Source: a virus
IMG/VR virus record: IMGVR_UViG_3300042898_000725
Coordinates: 1-37,699 of that record
DNA: 37,699 nucleotides
Reading direction: 5' to 3' (one strand)
How positions within the stretch are numbered: the first letter of the stretch is position 1; every line of letters begins with the position of its first letter. The notes under the pieces are model-generated. The model was not told the origin of the DNA, did no database searches, and saw nothing but the letters and a program-made list of their open reading frames with translations. Of this stretch, positions 6,196-14,252 are shown one piece after another. A program made the position numbers and the translations under genes.

Positions 6196-6338
6196 CTGAC
6201 TTCACCAAATACGAAACGCAGCGCGAAATTCTGATCGACTATCTGCACGTCATGATCGCCCGATCCGACTGGCACGGCGTCTCAGACGTCGCCAACGATC
6301 TGCGTGAACTGGAGGCCGAACAACGTGAAAAGAATTGA
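6192..6338 (+). CDS. 48-residue helical mini-protein
   Basis: The frame begins MTDFTKYETQREILIDYLHV and ends NDLRELEAEQREKN. It starts in an ATGA overlap with the exported protein and has a GGAGG-like site upstream. The product is amphipathic and highly charged, of a kind often seen in phage early operons. Its function is unknown. Confidence 0.7.
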   Translation: MTDFTKYETQREILIDYLHVMIARSDWHGVSDVANDLRELEAEQREKN

Positions 6339-6498
6339 CTACTGGAAGGCCAAACTAAAGGCCGCGCAGACCGAGGAGCGCATACGCCAGAAGGAACTAA
6401 ACCAGATGGCCAAAGCGTTTGAGCGGGCACTGCAGCAGGTTAATGACATAGAACAAAGGATACAAGATGAAAAAGCAAAGCTGGCGCGCACTGAATGA
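6325..6498 (+). CDS. Small coiled-coil protein
   Basis: A GTG start at 6325 is preceded by TGGAGG at a spacing of about 9 and gives 57 residues beginning MKRIDYWKAKLKAAQTEERI. The rest (QMAKAFERALQQVNDIEQRI) is a continuous charged helix predicted to form a coiled coil. It overlaps the previous gene by 14 bases and the next by 32. No family assignment. Confidence 0.65.
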   Translation: MKRIDYWKAKLKAAQTEERIRQKELNQMAKAFERALQQVNDIEQRIQDEKAKLARTE

Positions 6499-6661
6499 CC
6501 AGTTGCCGTCATTGTCAGAGGATGAGGTGTTCGCCTTACTGACGCACGAGACGTTGCATGAGCGCCGCAGCTCCCATCTGCAGCGCCTGCATCAGCGGTA
6601 CTGCGCGCTGCGTGACGCCCGTGAACGGCTAGAGATCATGGCAAAGGCGGTACGTCCATGA
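6467..6661 (+). CDS. Small arginine-rich helical protein
   Basis: This 64-residue product starts at an ATG with AAAGGAT upstream. It is helical (SLSEDEVFALLTHETLHERR, then LHQRYCALRDARERLEIMAK). It overlaps the preceding gene by 32 bases and the next by 4. It may bind nucleic acid, but no motif proves this. Confidence 0.7.
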   Translation: MKKQSWRALNDQLPSLSEDEVFALLTHETLHERRSSHLQRLHQRYCALRDARERLEIMAKAVRP

Positions 6662-6888
6662 AAATTGTCGAGTTTCCAAACCAAGTTAACACCGAAGAGG
6701 CGCTTGAGGTGTTGGATGATTTACGCAAACAGATTGCTGACGGCAGCATTAAGGCGTTTGTGGCCGTCGGGATAGGCGACGACCATACGTTATACGGCTT
6801 TTCTGCGTCAACTAAAAAAACCACGCGGCTTGAAATGATGGGCGCCATGATGGGTCTGCAATGGAATTACGTTGAGGGGGCGATGTGA
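6658..6888 (+). CDS. Conserved small phage protein, unknown function
   Basis: This 76-residue product has the appearance of a compact alpha/beta fold: KIVEFPN, a helix (TEEALEVLDDLRKQIADGSI), then strands (KAFVAVGIGDDHTLYGFSAS). Proteins of this look are common in phages and prophages of proteobacteria, without known function. It is coupled by an ATGA overlap upstream and a 4-base overlap downstream. Confidence 0.8.
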   Translation: MKIVEFPNQVNTEEALEVLDDLRKQIADGSIKAFVAVGIGDDHTLYGFSASTKKTTRLEMMGAMMGLQWNYVEGAM

Positions 6889-7130
6889 AGTGCCAGCACT
6901 GTGGTAGCAAGACCTATGTCGTAAACACCGCGCAGCAGCCAGGCGGCATCCGGCGCCAGCGCAAGTGTGACTCATGCAAGAACAATGCCTACTCAGCCGA
7001 GGTATGGATAGCAGGTAACGTTTTGGTGGGGAAATCGATTTATACTAATGACGAGGCGGCGTTGATAAAAAAGAAAGGCGTTGACGTCCGCCGCGCAAAT
7101 GAAGATAGGAGGAAAGACGATGCTTCGTGA
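6885..7130 (+). CDS. NrdR-like zinc-ribbon protein
   Basis: A GTG start at 6885 overlaps the previous stop. The 81-residue product opens MKCQHCGSKTYVVNTAQQPG and continues IRRQRKCDSCKNNAYSAEVW. The CxxC...CxxC pair and the IRRxRxC spacing match the zinc ribbon at the N-terminus of NrdR-type regulators, but the ATP-cone domain is absent. Phage versions are often stand-alone ribbons, and DNA binding is plausible. The remaining residues are basic. Confidence 0.8.
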   Translation: MKCQHCGSKTYVVNTAQQPGGIRRQRKCDSCKNNAYSAEVWIAGNVLVGKSIYTNDEAALIKKKGVDVRRANEDRRKDDAS

Positions 7131-7302
7131 TGGATACTTTATTAAGGAAGAGCCGCCCAAGATCGGCGCGCACTACATACCGCAGTTCTACCAACGGCCA
7201 TCAACACCTGAGGAGCGGTTTGTGCAGGACATCATGTTGGGCGCGCGGCCCTACCATCAGTCGCCGATGGTGAAGTTCTTAGGTCGGCTGTTGAGCGTAT
7301 GA
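7120..7302 (+). CDS. Small phage protein, unknown function
   Basis: The start at ATG 7120 has AGGAGGAAAGACG upstream, a strong ribosome-binding site. The 60-residue product (MLRDGYFIKEEPPKIGAHYI, then PSTPEERFVQDIMLGARPYH) has a proline-rich first half and a short basic tail. No family is recognised. Confidence 0.7.
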   Translation: MLRDGYFIKEEPPKIGAHYIPQFYQRPSTPEERFVQDIMLGARPYHQSPMVKFLGRLLSV

Positions 7303-7487
7303 GAGAGCTTGTCCTCATCTACTACGCAGGCATCGTGGTGGCCACCGTGGGCTTTCTGGCGGTCTTCGTACCAGATCAGCCCCGGCCAACACCGGCTGAG
7401 TGCGGTGTGGCCGAGTTTGCGCCTGACATGTCAACGCGCGACCGTGAGGTCTGCCGGCAATTACGCCAGCATCGTCACCGCATGTGA
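7299..7487 (+). CDS. Small membrane protein at the end of the rightward operon
   Basis: This 62-residue product starts in an ATGA overlap. A hydrophobic segment at residues 4-23 (LVLIYYAGIVVATVGFLAVF) predicts one membrane span, followed by a proline-rich and charged tail (RDREVCRQLRQHRHRM). The last 27 bases overlap the 3' end of the endolysin gene on the other strand, so the two operons converge with no space for a terminator. It could be a lysis accessory, but nothing shows this. Confidence 0.72.
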   Translation: MRELVLIYYAGIVVATVGFLAVFVPDQPRPTPAECGVAEFAPDMSTRDREVCRQLRQHRHRM

Positions 7488-7973
7488 TTGCGCCTCTGCT
7501 ACCCGACGCATCCAGCCTTTGCCGAAGGTTGCGAACGTCGGGAGCGACTTGTAGAACAACTCCTTCTCCATGCTGAACTTGGCGATCAAGTCCGTCTGAT
7601 CTGCGTCTTTTAACGCCTGCATGGTCTTGGGGCCGATGGCGCCATCAGGATTCGTTCCGATCGCTTTCTGCATCGTCTTGATCGCGCGCCCCGGCCCTGC
7701 ATTGATCGCAAAGTCGAACATCAGATAGTCCAGACCCATTGGCAGCTCGTCGGCCTTGACCGCATCCCAGTATTTCTTGCGGTACATCGGTGCCACTGTA
7801 GCCGGGGTCAACGCGCGCATCTCGCTTTCGCCAACAGCTTTGCCGACCCATTCTTCCCACACTTTCTTGGTAACGCCCAGATTGGTCATGCCGCCTGGGT
7901 CTTTGGGGTGATTTACAAATCCGCCTTCGTGCTTCAGGATAGCTTTAAGGGCTTCGTCGAAGTTCTCTGTCAT
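7461..7973 (-). CDS. Endolysin, glycoside hydrolase family 108 N-acetylmuramidase
   Basis: The 170-residue protein carries the GH108 signature LKHEGGFVNHPKDPGGMTNL, with catalytic glutamate E16, followed by NLGVTKKVWEEW. The second half (FDFAINAGPGRAIKTMQKAI, then NPDGAIGPKTMQAL) is the peptidoglycan-binding PG_binding_3 region normally found with GH108. It cleaves the glycan strand of the wall at lysis. There is no signal peptide, so it relies on the holin upstream, whose stop it overlaps by 4 bases. It is the last gene of the late operon. Confidence 0.95.
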   Translation of the reverse strand: MTENFDEALKAILKHEGGFVNHPKDPGGMTNLGVTKKVWEEWVGKAVGESEMRALTPATVAPMYRKKYWDAVKADELPMGLDYLMFDFAINAGPGRAIKTMQKAIGTNPDGAIGPKTMQALKDADQTDLIAKFSMEKELFYKSLPTFATFGKGWMRRVAEAQSHAVTMLA

Positions 7974-8380
7974 TTCTTGGCTCGCATATCAATGATTTTC
8001 TCAAGCGTTCTGCCGCCGAAATAGAACGACATTACCAGCATACCCCACTGACCCAAGAGCTCCACGAACGAGTCGGCGATGTCCACCAGCGCTGCGTCGA
8101 GGATGGCAAGTGCCATGTACGCCACCAGAATGTAGACCAGCGTTAGCGGGCGGATGTTTTTCGACAGCCAGCTGTCGCTGGCCATGTCGGACTTTAGGCG
8201 CTCGGTCAGGTTGTCTTGCTCCAGCTCGTAGAGCTTGGTTTCGTTAGCCATCTTGGCCAGCTCGCCATCCTGCGCCATCTTGGCCAGCTCCAGCTGCGCC
8301 TTGGCCTTCTGTTCTGGGTCAGGAATCAGTTTGTCGATCAGTTTGCCGCCGATACCCAGCAGCGCGTCTAGTCCTAGCAT
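7970..8380 (-). CDS. Holin, 3TM superfamily
   Basis: From ATG 8380 (AGGGGG ribosome-binding site 5-6 bases upstream) the protein has 136 residues and begins MLGLDALLGIGGKLIDKLIP. A central charged coiled coil (AQLELAKMAQDGELAKMANE) is followed by two or three hydrophobic spans (PLTLVYILVAYMALAILDAA, then LLGQWGMLVMSFYFGGRTLE). This is the layout of GTA/phage 3TM holins. It would form the membrane hole that releases the endolysin. The frame is open to 8431, but that would place the start inside the upstream gene, so 8380 is preferred. Confidence 0.85.
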   Translation of the reverse strand: MLGLDALLGIGGKLIDKLIPDPEQKAKAQLELAKMAQDGELAKMANETKLYELEQDNLTERLKSDMASDSWLSKNIRPLTLVYILVAYMALAILDAALVDIADSFVELLGQWGMLVMSFYFGGRTLEKIIDMRAKK

Positions 8381-8381
8381 G

Positions 8382-8999
8382 TCAGCCCCCTTGTTGAAAC
8401 ATCCACCGCATGAAATACCCAAACCCTGCAATCAGCACAAACACGACGATCATGGTGCCAACCGCTTGCACTGTCTCTAACCGCTGCGCTTTAGCGCGAC
8501 GCTGCTTCATCTCTAATGCTTTGGCATGCAGACGCTTCTCTGTTTCGGCCTGCCTAGCTGCTTCAGCTTTGGCTTCCCGGTCAGCACGCAGCTTACCCAT
8601 GCGCTGCCAGAACTCATCCCACATGCCGGCTTCTTGAAAATGGTAGGTGAAGATGTGCTTGATGTCGTCGTAATACTGCTTGATCTGACGATCGATGATC
8701 ATCAGCTCCATGACGTACTCGGCATCAGACACGTAGTCGAGCACGGGCTCACCTTTGGCAACCGCCGCTTCCTGCGCTACCTTGGCCTCTTCGAGTTGGC
8801 TGCGCTTGGTTTCGTACTTGCCGGCGGCTGAGAAGAATTTGGTCACGCCCGACATGGAGTCGGCTAACGTCTTGCCCGACTCAACCGCGCCGTTGATCTC
8901 ATCAAACGCTTCTTTGGCAAGGGCGGCAGCTTCCTTGACGCCAGTGACAACCGCTTTGACGCCTGCAATCGCCAGACCGATTGTCAACGGATCGATCAT
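8382..8999 (-). CDS. Membrane-anchored coiled-coil protein of the lysis region
   Basis: The 205-residue protein has an alanine-rich hydrophobic N-terminus (MIDPLTIGLAIAGVKAVVTG), a long charged helical middle (ADREAKAEAARQAETEKRLH) and a C-terminal membrane span (VGTMIVVFVLIAGFGYFMRW). Similar proteins occur next to holins in T7-like and other podoviruses, but their function is not settled. A spanin-like or holin-modulating role is possible; no lipobox or Rz pattern is present. It overlaps the gene before it by 4 bases and leaves 1 base to the holin start. Confidence 0.7.
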   Translation of the reverse strand: MIDPLTIGLAIAGVKAVVTGVKEAAALAKEAFDEINGAVESGKTLADSMSGVTKFFSAAGKYETKRSQLEEAKVAQEAAVAKGEPVLDYVSDAEYVMELMIIDRQIKQYYDDIKHIFTYHFQEAGMWDEFWQRMGKLRADREAKAEAARQAETEKRLHAKALEMKQRRAKAQRLETVQAVGTMIVVFVLIAGFGYFMRWMFQQGG

Positions 9000-9217
9000 T
9001 TGTCTTGCTTAGACTCCAGCCGGTCGAAGATCTTTCCAAGCATCTCTTTTACTTCGCGCATGTCGTCCTTGTAGTCCTCACGGGTGACGTAGACGTGCGG
9101 CATGGCACGCACGTCGGTATCCAGCCGGTCGATCGAGCGGTGAATGTTGTTCAGTATCCAGCCACCAAAGAAGCCGGCGACCGCAACAGCGATATTGAAA
9201 AGAACTTGTGAGTCCAT
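8996..9217 (-). CDS. Small membrane protein of the lysis region
   Basis: This 73-residue protein has one membrane span near the N-terminus (VLFNIAVAVAGFFGGWILNN, residues 5-24) and a charged coiled-coil tail (DDMREVKEMLGKIFDRLESK). The layout recalls XhlA-like haemolysin/holin accessory proteins. It lies directly upstream of the coiled-coil membrane protein and holin with a 4-base overlap, which supports a lysis role by context only. Confidence 0.75.
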   Translation of the reverse strand: MDSQVLFNIAVAVAGFFGGWILNNIHRSIDRLDTDVRAMPHVYVTREDYKDDMREVKEMLGKIFDRLESKQDK

Positions 9218-9220
9218 GCG

Positions 9221-9745
9221 TCACTCATAAATGATATTGATTGTTCCAGCGTCAAATGTGTCTGTGCCGTTGACGGTTGTGATGCGGACGCGGTCTAATG
9301 TTCCGCCAAGGGCAATTGCCCCAGAAGTTTGTGATGATTGACTACTGCTCTGAGATGCGTTGCCAGTGCAAACCCATGTATTCCCAGTAAGTAAAACCAA
9401 CGTATACACGCCTGTTTTAGTGTCTGTAGCCGCAGAAGTCCAAATTACAAAACCTGTAGTTATTGTGCCCGTATTAGTTAAAGTAGCGCTATTAAATATT
9501 TGAGCGTAAGACGAATACCCGCTAGTAGTAACCGACCCAGCGCCAATTTGCAGTTGTAAATTACTTGTACCACTTGTACTCACACCCTGAAGCATCACCG
9601 TAACTCGTTTCGCCCACGACGGGATGCTTGTGAAGTCAATCGACGTACCGGACGTCGAGGCAACGGCTGTGGCTCTCTGCAAGCTGTCATACACCGCACC
9701 CGTGTTAGTGGTAACCCCTGCGCTACCGTTGATCGTGACTGCCAT
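9221..9745 (-). CDS. Tail/receptor-binding-type protein, paralogue C of three
   Basis: This 174-residue beta-rich, Ser/Thr/Gly-rich protein shares two blocks with the proteins at 9748 and 10524: SGTSIDFTSIPSWAKRVTVM near residues 33-52, and a C-terminal TTVNGTDTFDAGTINIIYE. Between them the sequence differs greatly. The pattern of constant edges and variable centre suits trimeric fibre tips or receptor-binding modules. Its place downstream of the tailspike-type gene supports a virion tail role, but no family with known function is recognised. Confidence 0.75.
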   Translation of the reverse strand: MAVTINGSAGVTTNTGAVYDSLQRATAVASTSGTSIDFTSIPSWAKRVTVMLQGVSTSGTSNLQLQIGAGSVTTSGYSSYAQIFNSATLTNTGTITTGFVIWTSAATDTKTGVYTLVLLTGNTWVCTGNASQSSSQSSQTSGAIALGGTLDRVRITTVNGTDTFDAGTINIIYE

Positions 9746-9747
9746 AA

Positions 9748-10347
9748 TCAGCCCTCGTAAAGTATGTTAATGGTGCCAGCGTCGAAGGTACTGCTTGTAA
9801 GCACCACACTCAATATATTAAGCGTTCCACTTAAAGTAATAGAGCCCGTAGTTATAAAAGCTCTTGTAGCCGCGTTTTCAACACAGTTTGCAGAATACGT
9901 CCAGATGTTACTGCCAACCAAAGTCAGCGTTCCAACAGCAACCATGTTGTTGGCGGCGTTACTTATAAACCCAAGATTAAGCCCGTTAGTTATGTTTGCT
10001 AACGCAAAAGTGCTTGAACCGTTGGTTTGTATGTAGTTACAGTTGTAACCCGTAGACTCAACTGCTCCTGTATACCCTATTCTTACCAAAGCATTTGCAT
10101 TAGAAGCTGCAGTGCTTACGTTACTAAGCATTACCGTAATGCGCTTAACCCATGAAGGTATGCTTGTAAAATCAACCGAAGTGCCTGACGTAGTAGTAAC
10201 CGCCGTACCAGACTTAACTTGACCATACGCGCCGGTGGACGTCACATTAAACTGCGTCGTGCCATTGCTTTGAAGGGCTAGACTGCCGCTAGTGTCAGCG
10301 GTCTGGATATAGCCCGTTGAGGTGGAAGCATTCAGAGTAACTGCCAT
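9748..10347 (-). CDS. Tail/receptor-binding-type protein, paralogue B of three
   Basis: This 199-residue protein has an N-terminal region (ADTSGSLALQSNGTTQFNVT) typical of phage fibre repeats. It then has the shared block SGTSVDFTSIPSWVKRITVM, a variable centre rich in Asn/Ala/Thr, and the shared ending FDAGTINILYEG. It lies 2 bases upstream of paralogue C. A gene duplication followed by divergence of the centre is the simplest explanation. Confidence 0.75.
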   Translation of the reverse strand: MAVTLNASTSTGYIQTADTSGSLALQSNGTTQFNVTSTGAYGQVKSGTAVTTTSGTSVDFTSIPSWVKRITVMLSNVSTAASNANALVRIGYTGAVESTGYNCNYIQTNGSSTFALANITNGLNLGFISNAANNMVAVGTLTLVGSNIWTYSANCVENAATRAFITTGSITLSGTLNILSVVLTSSTFDAGTINILYEG

Positions 10348-10349
10348 AA

Positions 10350-10514
10350 TTATTGCTCCGCAGAGGGTTCAGCCGGTGTCTCGACAGGTGCTTCAGCCGG
10401 TGTCTCGACAGGAGCCTCGACAACTTGTGCAGCCTCAATCGCTGCTACTTCTTCCGCAGTCAGCTCGACCTGTGTCACTTCGCCTGTTTGTACGTTCACA
10501 ACGATTCTGTGCAT
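10350..10514 (-). CDS. 54-residue acidic protein with EAPVETPA tandem repeat
   Basis: The frame begins MHRIVVNVQTGEVTQVELTA, continues EEVAAIEAAQ, and ends with a Pro/Glu/Ala-rich tail in which EAPVETPA occurs twice in tandem. The N-terminal part resembles short proteins found beside fibre genes in many phages. It lies between paralogues A and B in the same operon, 2 bases from the next start. Function unknown; a fibre-assembly role is a guess. Confidence 0.7.
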   Translation of the reverse strand: MHRIVVNVQTGEVTQVELTAEEVAAIEAAQVVEAPVETPAEAPVETPAEPSAEQ

Positions 10515-10523
10515 GATGACCTC

Positions 10524-11096
10524 TTACTCGTAAAGGATGTTGATTGACCCAGCGTCAAACAAGTCTGTGCCGTTGACAGTAGTGATGCGTACTTGGGTCA
10601 GGGTGTCGGAAAGGGTTTTATCACCACCCCCGGCAATAACCGCGCTTGTGCTTTGCTTTAATACGTGATGCGAAACCCATGCGTTTCCACCAATGTTTTC
10701 AATTATTACAGAGCCAGAAAGAACATTTGCCGCCGTTGCTGACCGGATAACAAAACCAGCAGTTGAACTATCGACGTTGTTGCCTGCTGCTAACTGAACG
10801 CTTGATGAGATGTATCCTGTAATTTCAAAGCCTCCAGAATCCCCAAGTTGTATCAAAGGCAGGCTTGTCCCACTCGTACTCACCCCACTAAACATCACCG
10901 TAATACGTTTTACCCACGAAGGAATGCCAGTGAAGTCAACCGACGTGCCGGATGTCGATGCAACCGCCGTACCCGACACAATCGGCGCTAACGTACCCGT
11001 GGTAGCAACTAGCGTTTGCGTATTGCTGCCTGAGACAGCGGGGGCTGCGATCGTAATCGTGCCGCTTGTGTCGCCTGAGAGAACTACTGAAGCCAT
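10524..11096 (-). CDS. Tail/receptor-binding-type protein, paralogue A of three
   Basis: The 190-residue protein has its own N-terminus (VVLSGDTSGTITIAAPAVSG, a phage fibre repeat motif). It then has the shared block SGTSVDFTGIPSWVKRITVM, a variable centre, and the shared ending TTVNGTDLFDAGSINILYE. It differs from the other two paralogues mainly between these blocks. It lies downstream of the tailspike-type head-binding protein. Confidence 0.75.
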   Translation of the reverse strand: MASVVLSGDTSGTITIAAPAVSGSNTQTLVATTGTLAPIVSGTAVASTSGTSVDFTGIPSWVKRITVMFSGVSTSGTSLPLIQLGDSGGFEITGYISSSVQLAAGNNVDSSTAGFVIRSATAANVLSGSVIIENIGGNAWVSHHVLKQSTSAVIAGGGDKTLSDTLTQVRITTVNGTDLFDAGSINILYE

Positions 11097-11106
11097 GATT
11101 TATCCT

Positions 11107-11997
11107 TTACAAAACTACCCAGCGGCTGCCGGATGAGACGGTGACAATCACCGCTGCGGTGATGGCGTCCAGCGACACCGACTGCGAGATGTCGACCGTG
11201 TAGGTGCCAATACCGCCGGTGCCCGTGCCTAATTCCGTAATGACCGTGCCCGCCGTGATGCTGGTGCCTGCAATCACCGACCCTACCGCGACAGCACCTG
11301 ATGTGACGCTATCAATCGTCAGTGTCGTGCCTGCAATACTGCCGGTACCAACAAACCCGCCACCCAGCGTGATCGGGCCGGTGGTCATGGCGTTCTTGGT
11401 TGACGGAATTGTATAGCTGATCGTGACGGTCTGGTCATTTTCGTAAAACACTTCGTCCGGCCCACCGCCTGTCGCACCCGCCGCGCCGCCCACCTGACCC
11501 CATTGGTTGTTGCTAAAGCCCTCGAAGGTGTCCAGCGTGCTGTTGTAGCGCAGCATGCCTTCGGCTGGCGTGCCTGGCCTGTCCGTCGTAGCCCCCACTG
11601 GCATCTGGACGTAGCCCGTGCCGGAGAAGGTCACATCCAGCGTGGCTGAGAGGGTCGTGAACGCGCCGCTGTTAGGCGCCACGTCGCCAATCGGCGGTGG
11701 TGAGGCGAACGACAGGTTGTCGACAGGCACTAGGATGTTATCCGTCGTGTACTGGGTGACGTCGTTCTCGTCCGTAATTAAGAACTTGTACGCGATCGTT
11801 GGCTGCAGCCAGATGTTGGCCATGCCACGCGAATCCAGAATGATCGGGTTCGTGTTGGCGGTCGCTCCCGTCTGGTCGGTGTACGTCGCAATGGGTGTCG
11901 TCGTGCCGCCGGCGTAGGTGTAGACCTTACCAGCGACGAGCGGGTCGCCGTTAGCGTCGAAGAACTGCTGCTTGGGTGTTGGGGTTAGGGATGCCAT
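11107..11997 (-). CDS. Tailspike/fibre protein with P22-type head-binding domain
   Basis: Residues 1-95 ([20 protein letters not shown], then [20 protein letters not shown] and [20 protein letters not shown]) match the head-binding domain of the P22 tailspike family. The remaining 200 residues are beta-rich and lack an enzymatic domain, so this may be an adaptor that carries the small paralogues downstream. Near the end there is an inserted [20 protein letters not shown]-type module, followed by [12 protein letters not shown], an ending shared with the fibre at 17041. In P22 the tailspike likewise follows the ejection genes. Confidence 0.85.
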   Translation of the reverse strand: MASLTPTPKQQFFDANGDPLVAGKVYTYAGGTTTPIATYTDQTGATANTNPIILDSRGMANIWLQPTIAYKFLITDENDVTQYTTDNILVPVDNLSFASPPPIGDVAPNSGAFTTLSATLDVTFSGTGYVQMPVGATTDRPGTPAEGMLRYNSTLDTFEGFSNNQWGQVGGAAGATGGGPDEVFYENDQTVTISYTIPSTKNAMTTGPITLGGGFVGTGSIAGTTLTIDSVTSGAVAVGSVIAGTSITAGTVITELGTGTGGIGTYTVDISQSVSLDAITAAVIVTVSSGSRWVVL

Positions 11998-12000
11998 TTA

Positions 12001-14250
12001 TCACCTACGATTAAGATTGTTCTGGTCTTGCGGCGCCAAGGCGTTACTTAAGGTTCTAGCGGCGTTAAATTTTCCTGCGGTTAATTCAGGGCCGTACCGC
12101 TCAAAAGCCTTATACACCCTGCCCCGGTCGCCAAAAGGCACTTCGTTTAGCATGTCTTCAAAATTTTTACCGGACTCAAAACCTTTTTCCAGTATTTTGG
12201 CGGTTTTGGCGTTAATTTTGCCGGACAATTCACGCAGTATAACGTTGCCTGCAGTAGCTTTTACACCAAAAAATGGCAGCCGCAACTTAAACTGGTTTTG
12301 AGTAAAAATGTCTTTAATGTCCGCCGCACCTTTTTCAGCGCCGGCAACAATTTTTTGCCCTCGCTCCAATTCGCTTGCAACGTCGTCAAGCATCTTGTAT
12401 TTGTTGCCCATTTCGGCTTTGAGGTCAATACGTCCTGAGCCAAAAATTTGCTCAACTAATTCAGGACTTTCACCGCGTACCAATTTAATAAACCCAGACT
12501 TATCTTTTGCGCCATACAAGTCGCGGGCAACCTGCGCCATTTTGCGCTGGTTGATGACGTCCATACCGTGCGAGAAAGTGTCGAGGTAGTCTTTCCAGCC
12601 CGTGCCGCCAGCCTTGATAATGGCGTCGTCAATTAGCGGACGCACTTCAGCCAACAATTTGGACGCATATTTGGCAGACGTTTTAGGGTCTTTACCCGCC
12701 ATAAGCGCGTCAATAGTTTCATTTACGGTGTCTTTACGAATACCATAGAGCGCTTCAACGTCAATCACACCGCCGTTGCGGGCAGTCCACTCTTTGATTT
12801 TATTAGCTACGGTGGACAACACTTTGCGGTTGACGTCTGATACGCCAATCTTGGGGTTGTTTAGCTTGGCGTTGATGTCGCGAATGACGCCGTCAGTGTC
12901 TAACGGTTTCAAATTATTTGCCGCCAAACTGTCAGCACGGGCTTGTGCAAAACGAGCGCCTTCACCGTATTTAAGCGAGTCTTCTGCCGCTTTGGTCGCC
13001 ACGCGTTCTGCTGCGTCTTCCATTTCACCGGTAAACTTCAGCCTATCTGCGCTGACGTTTGGCGACAAATCCGCTTGCGTTTTAGCGGCGTTAAGTCGTT
13101 GACGCGCAGCGGTAAACCGACGCACGTCATCCACTTTGTCAGCAGCAACTTTACCTAATGTAGCCGCTTCGTTTTCTAACCCTTGTTTTAGTTTGCCCGT
13201 GTTAGCCGCCGCCATATTTGTTTCGCGCATAGGCGTAGTAACGTCAGTCAACGCTTCTTTAGACTTGACCAAATTGTTCAGAATTTCTGTGTTGGTTGCG
13301 CCGCCTGCCAAATTGTTTAGCGTGTTTTGGCGGGTCTGCTCACGAAATTGATCTAGCTTAGAATAAAAGTTCTTGGTGTCTTTAACGCGCGCTAATTCCC
13401 CCAACGCTTGAATTTGATTGCGGTCAAGGTCAGCAAACAATTCCGCTGCGCTTAAGTTGCCTTGTCTGCTTCTTATCAGCGCTTCAATTTTTGGTAAATC
13501 TTCGCCAGCAGCTTCGCGTGCTATTTTGGCTGCAGATCGTTCAGCGCCACCGCTAAATTTATCAACAACATACCCACCCCCTGCCGCAATTGGCGTTAAG
13601 GGGTTAGTGTATTTGGCCGCAGTATCAAACCCTTTAACCAACTTGCTTTCTATCGGGCCTACTTCAGCAGTTTTAGTTATGGCGCGTGTGCCTTTACCTG
13701 CAAGTTTAGCCATTCCTGCGCCGCCGCTAAACACGGTGGACAGGTCGCCCAAAAAGCCAATTGGGTCTTCAGCCATTGTGCGTTTAAGCTCTTCAGTACC
13801 CCCAAATCGGTCGGCCAAATACTTTGTAAAATTGTCGCGGGCGGTTAACGCACGTTCACGGGAATCGCCGCCGTACATAAAGTTGGGGGTAACCGGCTCC
13901 ATAAGACCGCCCACCAAATCACCTATGCCGGTTGTCGTTTGTATAGGGCTAGTTACCGCCGTAACAACATCCCCCACTACTTTTAACCCGCTTGCAGGCG
14001 CGTTGCGTATTGCGGCCATTGGCACTTCGCTTAACGCATAATTACGTGGGCCGGGGATTTCACTTGCAGTTTCAACGGTGGGTTCGGCAGTTCCTTCACG
14101 CGGATAGGTGTACGTTATTTCTGGCGACGACCCTTCCTGCTCTTGCGCGCGCGCTTGTTGGTACGCGGCGGCAACTTTTTCAAAGTCCGGCGTACCTTTC
14201 TTGTCCGCGTTTTTGACAATCCACGCCGCGTACTCTTCTGCTGTGGCCAT
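12001..14250 (-). CDS. Putative DNA ejection protein, P22 gp16 position
   Basis: The 749-residue protein opens with MATAEEYAAWIVKNADKKGT and PDFEKVAAAYQQAR, a start seen on large phage internal virion proteins. Next come a Gly/Ala-rich segment (GFLGDLSTVFSGGAGMAKLA) and long helical stretches. By size and order (third of three large helical genes before the tailspike) it corresponds to P22 gp16, which is ejected with the DNA; no sequence motif proves the match. Its DNA is less GC-rich than the coat and terminase genes. Confidence 0.7.
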   Translation of the reverse strand: MATAEEYAAWIVKNADKKGTPDFEKVAAAYQQARAQEQEGSSPEITYTYPREGTAEPTVETASEIPGPRNYALSEVPMAAIRNAPASGLKVVGDVVTAVTSPIQTTTGIGDLVGGLMEPVTPNFMYGGDSRERALTARDNFTKYLADRFGGTEELKRTMAEDPIGFLGDLSTVFSGGAGMAKLAGKGTRAITKTAEVGPIESKLVKGFDTAAKYTNPLTPIAAGGGYVVDKFSGGAERSAAKIAREAAGEDLPKIEALIRSRQGNLSAAELFADLDRNQIQALGELARVKDTKNFYSKLDQFREQTRQNTLNNLAGGATNTEILNNLVKSKEALTDVTTPMRETNMAAANTGKLKQGLENEAATLGKVAADKVDDVRRFTAARQRLNAAKTQADLSPNVSADRLKFTGEMEDAAERVATKAAEDSLKYGEGARFAQARADSLAANNLKPLDTDGVIRDINAKLNNPKIGVSDVNRKVLSTVANKIKEWTARNGGVIDVEALYGIRKDTVNETIDALMAGKDPKTSAKYASKLLAEVRPLIDDAIIKAGGTGWKDYLDTFSHGMDVINQRKMAQVARDLYGAKDKSGFIKLVRGESPELVEQIFGSGRIDLKAEMGNKYKMLDDVASELERGQKIVAGAEKGAADIKDIFTQNQFKLRLPFFGVKATAGNVILRELSGKINAKTAKILEKGFESGKNFEDMLNEVPFGDRGRVYKAFERYGPELTAGKFNAARTLSNALAPQDQNNLNRR

Positions 14251-14252
14251 TT

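Noticed and set aside
8382-9217. Rz/Rz1 spanin pair
   Set aside because: Both proteins have membrane spans and coiled coils, but there is no nested second frame with a lipobox and the span of the larger is at its C-terminus.
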